A DNA stretch of 64,000 nucleotides from Thermothelomyces thermophilus ATCC 42464 (Eukaryota; Ascomycota; Sordariomycetes; Sordariales; Chaetomiaceae). A model generated the notes under the pieces. That model was given only the letters and a program-made list of their open reading frames with translations. It had not been told where the DNA came from and did not search any database. Within the stretch, counting starts at the first letter, position 1, and every line of letters starts with the position of its first letter. Location: the NCBI RefSeq assembly GCF_000226095.1, contig NC_016476.1, forward strand, positions 1,860,001-1,924,000, written 5' to 3'. A program made the translations under genes and the position numbers. Positions 1-9,835 of this stretch are shown here, piece by piece.

Positions 1-1165
1 CCGTCGCGGCCAAGGGCGGCCGGACCGCGAACACGAATTCCGGCCCCGACCTGAGCACCATGAACCCGGCTCTCAAGCGGAACCCGGCCCAGAACCAGCC
101 GATGCAGCCGCCCAAGACCTTCGGCCGCGACCGCGCCCTTGGCCAGACGGTGAGCATCAGGAGGGGTGGTTATAAGGGCTTGATGGGTATTGTGAAGGAC
201 ACGACCGACACTGATGCGCGCGTCGAGCTTCACGGCAAGAACAAGATCGTCACTGTTCCCAAGGCGGACCTCATTTTCAAGGACAAGGTGACTGGTAAGA
301 CGATTGACATTTACAGTCGGTCGGGGGGACCTGGTTTCGGGGGCCTTGGACGTGGCGGATTTGGATCTGGCGACCGACCCGGCGGCAGCAGAACGCCCAT
401 GGGCGCGGGAGGTGGAGAGAGGACTCCGGCCTGGGGTGTTTCGAAAGGTAAGAAGAAGACCCAATGGCGTCCGGACGGGCAAGGTTCCCATGCTAACTCT
501 GGTTCCCAGCGGCCGCCCGCACACCTGCCTGGGGTCGCGCCGAGGCATCTGGTTCGCGCACTCCCGCCTGGGGCGACGGTTCGCGTACCGTCAATCCGTA
601 CGATGGCAGCCGGACTGCGTACGGCGACGGCAGCCGCACCGCGTACGGTGGTGCCACGTCTTATGGCGGCTCTCGCACGCCCGCCTGGTCCTCGAGCGCC
701 AAGACGCCGGCCCACGACGGCTTCGGCCATGGCTCCAAAACGCCTGCGTACGGCTCGTCCAGCAGCGACCCCTGGGGCTCCAAAACACCAGCCTACGGCG
801 CCTCGGCTCCCACGCCGGGAGCTAGCGGCGGGGACAGCTGGGGTTACACGCCCGGCCCGAGCGGCGGGTCGCATGCCTACGATGCGCCCACCCCCGGTGC
901 CGGTCTGGGTGCGCCTACCCCGGCCGCACTCAATGCTCCCACACCGGGCGCCTACTCGGCACCAACACCGGCGGCCGCCAGCGCTCCGACGCCGGGTGCA
1001 TGGCAGGGTGGCTGGGGCGCTGATGCCGCGCCCACTCCGGCCGTGGGGGCTCCCACCCCAGCCGCTAGTGGCGGGTATTACGGCGCACCGACGCCGGCCG
1101 CGTACGGCGGTGCGCCGGAGACGCCTGCTGCGTCGGGCGAGATTCGGTATGCGGATGACGATTGA
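1..1165 (+). CDS. spt5: Transcription elongation factor Spt5, C-terminal part (5' end outside window)
   Basis: Spt5 pairs with Spt4 in the DSIF complex, which rides on RNA polymerase II and couples elongation to capping and splicing. The frame is open from base 3 upstream of the Met codon at 60, so the gene starts before the window. Exons are 1-447 and 510-1165; the 62-nt intron has a GTAAG donor, a GCTAAC branch site and a CAG acceptor. The sequence encodes a KOW domain (about bases 130-310, [18 protein letters not shown]) followed by a Gly/Arg linker and the Spt5 C-terminal repeat region: first SRTPAWG-type units, then about ten APTPGA/APTPAA units. The TP motifs are the expected targets of Bur1/Cdk9-type kinases in this family. 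The protein ends in an acidic YADDD. The KOW domain followed by the TP repeats makes the call firm; only the N-terminal NGN and earlier KOW domains are missing. Confidence 0.93.
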
Positions 1166-1727
1166 GGGGAAGGGAGGCAGATATGGAGATTGATTTCGTT
1201 GACGGTAATGGCTGAGGGGGGCGGTGGCGTTTGGTCGGGAAAGGGAACCAAAACAGCGCATCTCGTCCGTTTAATCTGTTCCAGGGGGGAGGAGGGGTCA
1301 TCAATATTTATGGGACCATTCATAGACAAGCTTCTTCGTATCTATCGATTGGCCTTGATTTTTTTTTTTTTTTTCCCCATTTCGTTGCTCTGCTGTGTTC
1401 ATGAAGGCTCTCAGAACGTTTTGGCAGTCGCGAGGGATGACTTGGACACCAATTCGAATAGGGTCCGTTGGGTTCAACTTTGAATGCCAGGCAATGTCAC
1501 AGAAATGAAGAGCTCCGGCCTGATAATTACGTGCTTGATGATGAATAATTACCCTGGCCTATTCCAGATACTTGATCATACCTTGGCTTAATTATTTCAC
1601 GACGACAAGAGCAGCATGGTGTTTATACTCGAAGCACGCTCAGAAGAACTGGCAGCGACAACTATATACATTGAAATCGTCTCACCACCATCCTCTGCCG
1701 GTGTATTATTGTTTCTCAGCCCGTAAC
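1166..1727. other. Convergent 3' intergenic region
   Basis: This is the spacer between the 3' ends of SPT5 (+) and the AA9 gene (-). It has a T16 tract near 1358-1374 and moderate AT content, consistent with 3' untranslated sequence of both genes. I see no gene in it. Confidence 0.6.
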
Positions 1728-2665
1728 TTAGCAGGTGTCGACGGGGGGACCAGCGGGAGTGTAGCTAGTCGGGACGGGGTAGTAGATGTTGATCAGGATG
1801 CCCGGGTCAGTGGCCTTGTAGGCGCCGGGGAACGACACCTTGTTCCTGGGGTTCCAGGTCCCGCTGCCGCCGGTGACTGCGGGAAGATGTTAATTGCTCG
1901 AGTTTCCCAATCGAACAATGCCCGTGTGTAGGCGATGAATTGGTGAATCACATACCTGAGAGCTGGGCACAAGAAATGTAGAACTGGGCGCCGCCGGGGC
2001 TGCCGGCGCTGTGGAGGGCAATGTGCTCTGCACGCAGCAGATACTCGCCGTCCTGCAGACAGCGGGGGATGGTGACGGGCATGGAGGTGCGGCCTGGGAG
2101 TAACATCATCATCATTCAGTAGTCAGCCAAGGATTCTATTAATTAGATGCAGCAGTAAAGCAAGCAAGCAAGCAAGAAAGCATACCGTTGGAGTCCCAGG
2201 TGAGGCTGGTGCCAAAGTGCGGCATCTCCTGGTGGATCTTGGACCAGACGGCGCCCTTACCGTCCCAGGTGGCGGCCGACTGGCCGGCGGGAACCTTGGC
2301 AATGTAGAAGGCCATGGGTCCCGGGTGGGAGATGGACGACTTGGCGTTGTAGTTGATGGTTGTGCCGGCCGTGACGTTGTAGATGCCGGGGGCGCCGGTG
2401 CCCGGGTTGCGCTCGTAGCACCGGATCTGGTCCGAGTTGACGTCCGTCACGGGGCCGTTGCTCTGGAAGTTGGTCGTGATGCGCACATATTGCCAGTCGG
2501 CCGTGTTGGCGATGCTGGGGAAGGTATCTTGTCGTTGTTGTAATTAGTTCCATGAGCTCGAGTCCGGCATTTGCTGGGCGAAGGTGAGGCAGGAGGGTGT
2601 GTCGGCTTACAGTGCCCCTCGGCAAGGGCGGCCGCGAGCACGGCGATGGCAGCGCTCAGCTTCAT
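1728..2665 (-). CDS. Secreted AA9 lytic polysaccharide monooxygenase (former GH61)
   Basis: Copper enzyme that oxidatively cleaves cellulose or related glucans outside the cell. Exons on the minus strand: 2665-2611, 2527-2186, 2093-1956 and 1876-1728; introns are 83, 92 and 79 nt, all GT-AG. The product is 227 aa. Residues 1-17 are a signal peptide, so cleavage leaves His18 as the new N-terminus, the first ligand of the copper histidine brace. The second His (residue 86, in ISHPGP) and the axial Tyr (residue 171, in QFYISC) are present, as are the core Cys residues. The protein ends in VDTC with no linker and no CBM1, so it is a single-domain form. From memory it is nearly the same as T. terrestris GH61E, whose ligands are His1, His68 and Tyr153; here they fall at mature positions 1, 69 and 154. 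Intron 2 holds a short CAAG tandem run. Confidence 0.95.
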
Positions 2666-4245
2666 GTTGGACTTTTTTTTTCTCTTCTTTTCTTTCTTTT
2701 TTCCAGGTACGACTTCGAAGTTGTTTGCAAGTACTTGCAAGTACTCTGTGTGTTGAAGGCGACGCCAGACAGCAAAACTCACAAAACAATCCGGCTCTCC
2801 AAGCTCGCGGGCTTTATATAATGATCTAGACACGCAGAGTTAACTCCCTCCCTCCACCTTCCTTCCCCCTTTCCCATATTCGGCAGCGAGACAGGACTGT
2901 ACGGAAGCCGGCCTCTTCCACATCCTGGGGGGGAAGTTCTCGAGGTTCCGTCCATGCCATGTCGCCAAGGAAGCAGTGCGCCAGCAGTTGCGGTTGCGGG
3001 TGAAAGGGGCGGCGGTTAAAAGCACCCCAGAGGCAGCAACCAGTTGGGATTTTGCTTGATATTGCACTTGGCCGCCCGCTTAAGAGCCAAGCTGTGGTTT
3101 GTGGCCCATACCCTCCTTGGACCGGGGGGAGCCCACGACGCGCCCCGTCATCCGTCATTTTCGGTTTTCGGCCGCCCGAACCTTGACTGGGTGCTATTTC
3201 GGTCTCGTTTTGGTCGTGGCATGCATGAGGAAATGGGGAAATGGATGCCAATGTCACACTTTCGGCAGTTTTGGGTTAGAATAAGGCCGGACTAGGAAGA
3301 GCCAGTACCCAACAAACCCGGATCATGGACCGTCGACCGCGTGCGGATACCCACACGACCACGTTCTGGCCCCCGGAGTGCCTGCGAACCATGGAGACTT
3401 GGCGCCTGGTTTAATTATTTAAGGTCTCGGCATTTGAAGCACTGCCGCAGACGGGACGAACTCTCCGATTAGTACTGCGCTACAACGCCTTGAACACCCA
3501 GGGCGAGAAACAGAGAGAGCGAGAAAAGAGATAAAAAGAAACAGAAGGGAAAAAAAATAAAAAAAATATCATTTTTATGAAGAGGCATAAGGGGGTGCGC
3601 ACATTCTCAGATGTGTGATTCGTCTCTCTCTCATGCGCGCGCAGTTGCCAGTGTTCACTACCTAAGAGGCGCAGTGATTACTGTTATTACCTACCTAGCT
3701 AGGTATTCTCTCGATTTTGCGCATTCTTCCGGGGCCACAAGATGACGATAAAATACAACACAAGAGAAATCCAAGGAAGTACGAATCCGGAAGGGCGGCC
3801 GTTGACGTTCCGGCCAGGACTTCTGGACTCCGGTCGAAGCTCGAAAAGGACGACATTGTTCGATAAACAGGCAGTTGGTGGCCAGACAATGAGCGTGTGT
3901 GTTGGCCTGTACAAATAATTATGTTCGTTTTTGAAGGATGTCCGGCTGGAAAAGAACAATGGCCGAGAACAAAGGGGTCCGACATGGGACTGCACATCTG
4001 GCTGACGGGCGAAATCATCCATAATCATACACATCAAAAGATATTTAAACATGGTTGTGGCGACCCTCTGATTATCTCACTTTTTGGTGATTTCGGTTTC
4101 ATCCTGCTCCCGGCCCTGGCATTCCCACCCAGGCACTTGGCGTCTGTGAAGGGAGGGCCTGTTACCTTGGTTACTAACCTGATCTACTGTCTTAAAAAGT
4201 CACAGAAATAATCCGGGTTGGTCAAGCCAACAAACAGCCAACAAG
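2666..4245. other. Divergent intergenic region between AA9 and the next gene
   Basis: The 1.6 kb holds the promoters of the AA9 gene (leftwards) and of the hypothetical gene at 4246 (rightwards). Visible structure is limited to T-rich DNA just upstream of the AA9 start (about 2670-2702), an A-rich stretch (3535-3570) and a CTAGCTAGG repeat near 3693-3703. I see no convincing reading frame. Confidence 0.55.
2812..2822 (-). promoter_or_regulatory. Possible TATA box of the AA9 gene
   Basis: On the minus strand the sequence reads TTATATAAAG about 150 nt upstream of the AA9 start codon, a normal place for a fungal TATA element plus 5' leader. Two SYGGRG-type matches, the loose CreA/CRE-1 repressor consensus, lie further upstream (2935-2940 and 3122-3127). 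That motif is short and common, so it is weak evidence. Confidence 0.4.
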
Positions 4246-5400
4246 ATGTGCAAGATCCGCATCATCCACTTCTCCGAGCACGACGTGCGCATCCCGATCG
4301 CCACGGACCCCTTCAGCGCCCCCGGAGGCAAGGACGACTTTATCTGCTCCAACGAGGTAGCCAGGTGCGCCTGCAACAGCCCCATCGCCGGCATCCTCGT
4401 GGCCCCGGAGGCGGACGAGAGCGGGAGGAGGCCCGGCAGCAGCAGCAGCAGTAATAATCACTACGCGCGGTGCCCCTGGCACCGGTGCTGCGTCACCGTC
4501 TATCAGGTGCTCCTCTGCCAGTGGTACTGGAACCACGCCGAGGAGGCGGCCCTGCAGGGGGATGGGGACGGGGACGAGGATGAGGATGTGGACGAGGAGC
4601 CCGAGACCTGGTGCCCCAACCGCATGGTCCTGCACGAGCATCACCCGATTGGCATGCTCCTCTCGCCCCACAGCCCGTCCGGTGACGCCGCCGAGTGGGA
4701 CGAGACCCGAGAACCCTTCTCTCCCGGCTGCTTCCCCGCCGGCGACCTCCTGTACTCGGACGAGATCCTCGACGATGGCGACGGCGCGGATGCGGTGCCT
4801 CCTCCTCCTCCTCCTCCTCCTCCTGACGGGCTCCAGAGCGACCGGTACGAGGTCCAGGCGCTCGGGCGGCTGCTTCGGGCGCGCAAGGAGACGCTGGCGA
4901 GGGCGGTCGCCCTGGCGTCTGAGATGGTCGAGTCGCTCGCGGGCGACCTCGAGGGGGTACGATGTCTGGGGGCCGCGGACGCAGTCGCGTTCCTGGCGAG
5001 GATCCGGTCGGCCGGCCGGGTGGTGGACCTGATCGAGGATACCGAGCTGGGCGCCGCCGAGCTCTACAGGGACATGGTGCGGCGGGTCCGGTCCGTGCTG
5101 GCCGCGCTCGGCAGGGTGCCGGCCCCCGGCGGAACCGTGGCCTCTCACGACGGCACCTTCTCCATCTCGCGGGCGCAGCTCGACCTGGCCGACCTCGACC
5201 CGCACGAGGTCCTCGAGGTCTGTGACGGGCCGCTTAAGAGGTCAGGGGAGCTTCGGGAACGGTTGGCTGAGATCGCTACCCTCGTCGCTCGGCTCCCAAG
5301 GGAGCTGGAGAGGAGGAGGAGGAGGAGAAGAAGGCAAGGATCCCGGAGCGGGCTGGATCAACATCCTGCCGTGCGCAGGAGACGATGCCAGAGTGTTTGA
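4246..5400 (+). CDS. Hypothetical acidic/Pro-rich protein, 384 aa
   Basis: I do not recognise the family. A single exon gives 384 aa from an ATG at 4246. The N-terminal 70-80 residues are Cys/His-bearing (CSNEVARCACNSP, then CPWHRCC), which could bind metal or form disulfides, but there is no signal peptide. A short Ser tract, an acidic run (DGDGDEDEDVDEEPE, about residues 106-120) and a nine-residue polyproline tract (about 184-192, coded by a CTC repeat) follow. The C-terminal half (about 200-350) is Leu/Ala/Arg-rich and likely helical, with hydrophobic heptad-like spacing, then a run of basic residues. GC-rich third positions over the whole length support real coding. The strong antisense frame is a GC shadow. 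The tail after about residue 355 is low-complexity and its true end could differ. Confidence 0.6.
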   Translation: MCKIRIIHFSEHDVRIPIATDPFSAPGGKDDFICSNEVARCACNSPIAGILVAPEADESGRRPGSSSSSNNHYARCPWHRCCVTVYQVLLCQWYWNHAEEAALQGDGDGDEDEDVDEEPETWCPNRMVLHEHHPIGMLLSPHSPSGDAAEWDETREPFSPGCFPAGDLLYSDEILDDGDGADAVPPPPPPPPPDGLQSDRYEVQALGRLLRARKETLARAVALASEMVESLAGDLEGVRCLGAADAVAFLARIRSAGRVVDLIEDTELGAAELYRDMVRRVRSVLAALGRVPAPGGTVASHDGTFSISRAQLDLADLDPHEVLEVCDGPLKRSGELRERLAEIATLVARLPRELERRRRRRRRQGSRSGLDQHPAVRRRRCQSV

Positions 5401-6174
5401 AGGTGAGTGCATCCACGACTGGAGGGTCACTGACTGCCTGATTACCTAGGGTTGGTTCGTTCTCGTTTCCACACTCCTAGGAACATGGCCAATGAGGTGG
5501 GGTGGCCACATGGAATCGAGACGCCCTGGCCACGAGAGAACTAATTATCAGGTTATGAAGATGACCGTGGCTTGAGATGCGGATTGCAACAACTGACGCA
5601 GGGCAAGAGAAGGAAGAAATAGATACTAGAACTCGAGATTTGTGTACTAAATACGGATACATCGATACTAATTAGTTAAAGCTTAGGGTATGCTCCCACT
5701 CGTTATAATATTATTATACTATACCTGGGCATTTAGTGTAGTAAGCACATAAAAGTAGTGCCGGATAATCCAAAAAGCACCTATCAACGCAGTGCCTGCC
5801 GCTCGCGACTTTACGGATAATTATCAACTTGACTCCCCCTCCCCCTGAACACGGTTTCCCCGCATAATATTGACCCGATCAGGAACTGCGAGACGGTAAA
5901 ACAGGATATACTTGCTGCGTCACATCGGTGGATATACCACCGAGGCTAATAGTTTCAATCCCGAATGGCACGCACCATGGCTTTGCGCCATGCACGCCCT
6001 GGATACCGGGTAGATAGATATTGATCTGCGGACCTCATCCCGCTGATCGAAACTCTCATGAAAAGAGAAAACAAAAACAGAAACAGAAAAACACTCCCAG
6101 CGACAGTTTTGAGATATTACAGCTTATGGTGATCGCTGACTCCGGGTACCCGTAATTACTTAGTTGCTCCTGAC
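5401..6174. other. Intergenic region, AT-rich
   Basis: This is 3' sequence of the preceding gene and the promoter of the GH79 gene. An A-rich stretch sits at 6057-6092. There are many stops in all frames and I see no gene. Confidence 0.55.
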
Positions 6175-7874
6175 ATGGCGAGAAAAATAACACGACTGGG
6201 CGCGCTCTGTGCAGCAATCGCTGCTCAGGGGGCCGAAGCAGCCGTCAGCTTTGCCATCCCCAACAAGGCGGGAACGGGCGCACAACTGTACGCGCCCCTC
6301 GATCCGGCGCCGGTGGGCATCTCGTTCGAGTTCTTTGCCTTCCCTTCCTACTTCACCAACGTCACGGCGACCAAGCAGTGCCTGGCCAACTGGAAGGACC
6401 TCACGGGCGTCTGGCCCCCGATCCGGATCGGCGGAACCACCCAGGACCGAGCCTCGTATGACTCCTCCACTTCGGCATACGTCGTCTACTCGGTCGCCAA
6501 CCCGGCCGACGCCCCTGCGACCCTGACCTTCGGTCCCAAGTTCATGACCCTCGCCGGCACGTACCCGGGCAGTGTCGTCGTCGGCTTGAACAGGGGCAAG
6601 AACAACATTGACAACACGATCGCCGCGGCCAAGGTTGCCGTCAGCGAGGTTACCAACCTGTTGGCCATCGAGTTGGGCAACGAGCCAGAGTGTAAATAAA
6701 GAGACATACCACTTTCTCTTCCCACCTTCCCCTCCTCCACCCCATCCATCCCTTATCCCTTAAACCCCCATTCCCGATCTCCTAGAGCCTCGCCATTAAT
6801 TAAGCAAAGTTGAGCCGGAAACTTACCTCTATTATCGACGTATCATAACAGACTACCCCAAGGATGGTCAACCCATCGCCAGCGGCACCTGGAACCCCTC
6901 GGTCGACGCGGCCTCCCAGGTGGATTGGAGCATCCGGGTCGGCAGCGCCGTCGGCAAGCGGAACATCATCCAGGCCGGCAACTGGAACCAGCCGCCGCCG
7001 GAATGGGGCGCCGCCCAGCTGATCGCAAGCGAGAACGCCACCGCGAGCCAGTACATCCGTCACTACGCCCACCACAACTACCCGGGAGGCGACGTCCAGA
7101 AGCTCCAATCCCACTCCCAGACCTCCAGCAACGTCCGCTCCATGTTCGCCGCCGACGTCGCCGCCGTCAAGCAGCAGACGGGCAAGGAATACGTCCTCGG
7201 CGAGACAAACTCTGGTATTAATTTCTGACCCTTTCTTTTTTTTGATTCCGTCATCACCACTTAATAATTAACCCGCGCTTCCTCTCCCAGTCTCGGGCGG
7301 CGGCGCGGCCAACGTGTCGCCGACGTTTGGCGCGGCGCTCTGGACGATGGACTACGCGCTGCGGGCGGCGGCGCACGGCATCTCGCGCGTCTACTTCCAC
7401 CACGGCACCGTGGGCAACTGCCAGTACTGCTTCTGGGGCCGCTACTCGATGGGGGCGCCCTACTACGGCGCGACGGCCGCCGTCGCCCTGGCCGCGGGCG
7501 CCAGCTCCATCGCCGCCCTCGACGCCGGCACCGACGGGTACGCCGCCTACGTCACCTTCGACGCCGCCGGCGCCCCCCTGCGCGCCCTCCTGTACAACTC
7601 GGACTACTACGCCGGCGGCGGCGCCGAACCCCGCTCCTCCCAGCAGTTCACCCTCACCGGCCTGCGCGGCGACCGCGTCCGCGCCAAGCGCCTCACCGCC
7701 GCCAGCTCCCTGTCGCGCGCCGACCGCGGCAACGACATCTCCTTTGGCGGTCAGTACTGGGTCAACGGCACCTGCGTCGTCGGCGGCGAGGAGGTCTTCG
7801 AGACGGTCGAGGTCGCCGGTGGCAGGGCGACGTTTGATATCAAGGCGGCCGAGGCCTTGTTGGTGTATCTGTGA
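6175..7874 (+). CDS. Secreted glycoside hydrolase family 79 (beta-glucuronidase-like)
   Basis: Predicted extracellular retaining glycosidase acting on glucuronic-acid-bearing glycans such as arabinogalactan side chains; the exact substrate cannot be read from sequence. Exons are 6175-6691, 6852-7214 and 7291-7874 (introns 160 and 76 nt, GT-AG), giving 487 aa. The signal peptide is about residues 1-22. The (beta/alpha)8 core carries the expected acid/base Glu in GNEP (Glu170) and the nucleophile in GETNS (Glu290), spaced as in the family. The last about 120 residues resemble the small beta-sandwich domain typical of fungal GH79. Both introns fall right next to the catalytic motifs. The AA9 enzyme lies 3.5 kb away, so two secreted polysaccharide-active enzymes bracket the unknown gene at 4246. 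Length and both catalytic Glu motifs make the family call firm. Confidence 0.9.
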
Positions 7875-8103
7875 AAAAAAAAAAAGGTGAAATAAGAGGT
7901 TAGTTAGTTAATTAGAAGAGGAGATGAAATAATAGATGAGGATTTGTTGTTAAGAGCGGGCAAGTGCTAATTAGGAGAAAGAGAACGAGACGTAAATTAA
8001 CAAAACGCCCATGGAATTTATTCGCGTTCTAATAAGTAAATTAATTGCTGGAAGGTGCGTGCATGTCATCTGCAGCGCGATTCCTGCCTGGAGTTAGAGC
8101 ACC

Positions 8104-8108
8104 AAAAA
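8104..8108 (-). terminator. RNA polymerase III terminator of tRNA-Ser
   Basis: The minus strand has a T5 run about 36 nt beyond the tRNA 3' end, suitable for Pol III termination. Confidence 0.5.
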
Positions 8109-8144
8109 GAGTTCCCCTTGACACTGCTCAGGAGCAAAAGGAAT

Positions 8145-8243
8145 CGTCACCTGTAGGATTCGAACCTACGCTCCCGAAGGAACTGCCTAACAAGCTAACT
8201 GTGGATTAGCAGGGCAGCGCGTTAACCACTCCGCCAAAGTGAC
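8145..8243 (-). tRNA. tRNA-Ser(GCU) with an intron
   Basis: On the minus strand the acceptor strands GTCACTT and AGGTGAC pair. The D arm, a T arm with GTTCGAATC (box B) and a long variable arm (TTCC-TTC-GGGA) are all present; the long variable arm marks a class II tRNA. The anticodon stem CTGCC/GGCAG encloses CTGCTA, then about 18 extra bases, which fits an intron one base 3' of the anticodon GCT, the canonical place. The discriminator is G, as in serine tRNAs. CCA is not encoded. It lies between GH79 and IKS1. Confidence 0.92.
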
Positions 8244-9835
8244 CAACACGTTGATAAATAGCGGCGATACCGGTGATATATAAATATGGTGGCTTGTCTC
8301 TTCCCTGAACAATGGTCGATGTGCCGCATTGCGAATCTCGTCGGTCAAAGTCCAGACCTCGTGGTTTTGGAGCCCGGGGATGTGATAGTCTCCAATGAGT
8401 CAAACGTATTTAGTTTCATGGCGGCTCCCACGTTACATATGTACAGATTGGAATCGTGCGGGTTGGGGTGAGACGCGTCCATGAAGCAGCCCAGAAATGC
8501 GCGTTCTCGGCCGTTGACAATGCTAGCGCCCTCAGAACTTGGCATGACGGCAGACGGCGGTGATGACTTGGCCCCGGCTTACAAACGCCAGGAAAGCCAA
8601 AACTTGATATTCAAGACTCTCAAGACCAATCCGATGCGAGGAAGCCAAAGCCCGGTCGACCCTTCCGGGGCCCATATCACCCATTTGAGAATGACGGTCT
8701 GTAGCTTTCCAGAGGAAAGATACCGTTCATGCTGTCCGGTCGACTGGCAGGCGAGATCAGCCGTGCTACAACTGATTCTATGCATTCGAGACGATTGTTT
8801 GGCAGCCTTTGACCGTCCCTTGATGCAGCACGAATGGCAAGGTGTGACTCTGGGTCGTATCTCGTGAACACATTGGCCAAGTGCTTCAATCTTGCCGGCA
8901 TTCTTTGCTTCGTTGGCATGCTCTTCTAGTGGAATTATTAGTTACTCCTACGTTTCATAACTCTCGGTACCAGGTGATGTTTAGAACAAGCGGCATAATG
9001 ATACCCTTTATCGCCGCAATAAGTGTTGCGCCAGATCGATCGGCGTACCAGGGACAGGACAATGAGAATAAGCAAGCCCATTCGGCCACAGCGTCGGCAC
9101 TGTAGAGGTAGCTGTGTGGATGGAGGGTTGGATATATAAACCATAACCTTGTTGACCGCCGATATCCTCTAATTGCGGACCTTGTAACCGGTGCGGCAAA
9201 TTGAGTTGAGACCAGCCCGGGCGATCGAGCCGTCTGCGGACAAATCGCCCATCGCAACAGGGCCATGAAACCTGCTGAATTCCACACAAACTCGGCTTGC
9301 GGCGGAGCCGAGATAATAGATACCCTTTGTAGTCGACTTGGAAAGTCGCTGTCTGAAAAGTCTCGTCAAACAAAGAGTCCCGGTCCCGAGAGCTGAATCC
9401 CGGCCGCTCCTTGGCGAAACAATACCAGCTTGATAGTGTACCAGACAGCGAAGAACGATGAACGTGGTACCATTTGTGATGGTTGGTTCGTCTTTCAAGA
9501 TATAGCGCTGAGATGCGCGCGTTCCCTTTCAAAATCGAACATTGTATCGTTACCCAGACTCGTGCGTTGCTCGGTCGTAGAATACTCTTTTCTCATATGC
9601 GCTGGCGCCAGAACAAAGCTCAGTAGAAAATGTCGTGGACCAAGACGGGCGTTAACCGGAATCCGTAGTGCCGAAAAGGGGCCGAATGACCCGGAAGGGT
9701 GGCCAGCCAGCACCCGACAGATGGCGAAGGAAACCCAGCGTGAGCTCTGACCAACACTCAGGCTTGGATCATGAATGGAGCTTCACCACCTCTTCACTTT
9801 TCCCCCCTTGGGACAGCCCGCTGACCTCACAAGGT
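8244..9835. other. Gene-poor stretch, possibly decayed coding DNA
   Basis: Base composition is near 50% GC and not RIP-like. On the minus strand there are several medium open stretches (about 8345-8545, 8677-8919, 9008-9532) in changing frames, with protein-like composition but no start-to-stop model I can splice and no family I recognise. It could be a host gene with many introns or a degraded one. I do not call a gene. Confidence 0.4.

Noticed and set aside
311-1261. Long minus-strand open frame opposite SPT5
   Set aside because: Arg/Gly/Pro-rich shadow of the GC-rich TP repeats; spans the SPT5 intron and has no family.
4222-5205. 327-codon minus-strand frame opposite the 384-aa gene
   Set aside because: Very long but typical GC-skew shadow; no ATG-based family signal, and the plus frame has the better Cys/acidic domain structure.
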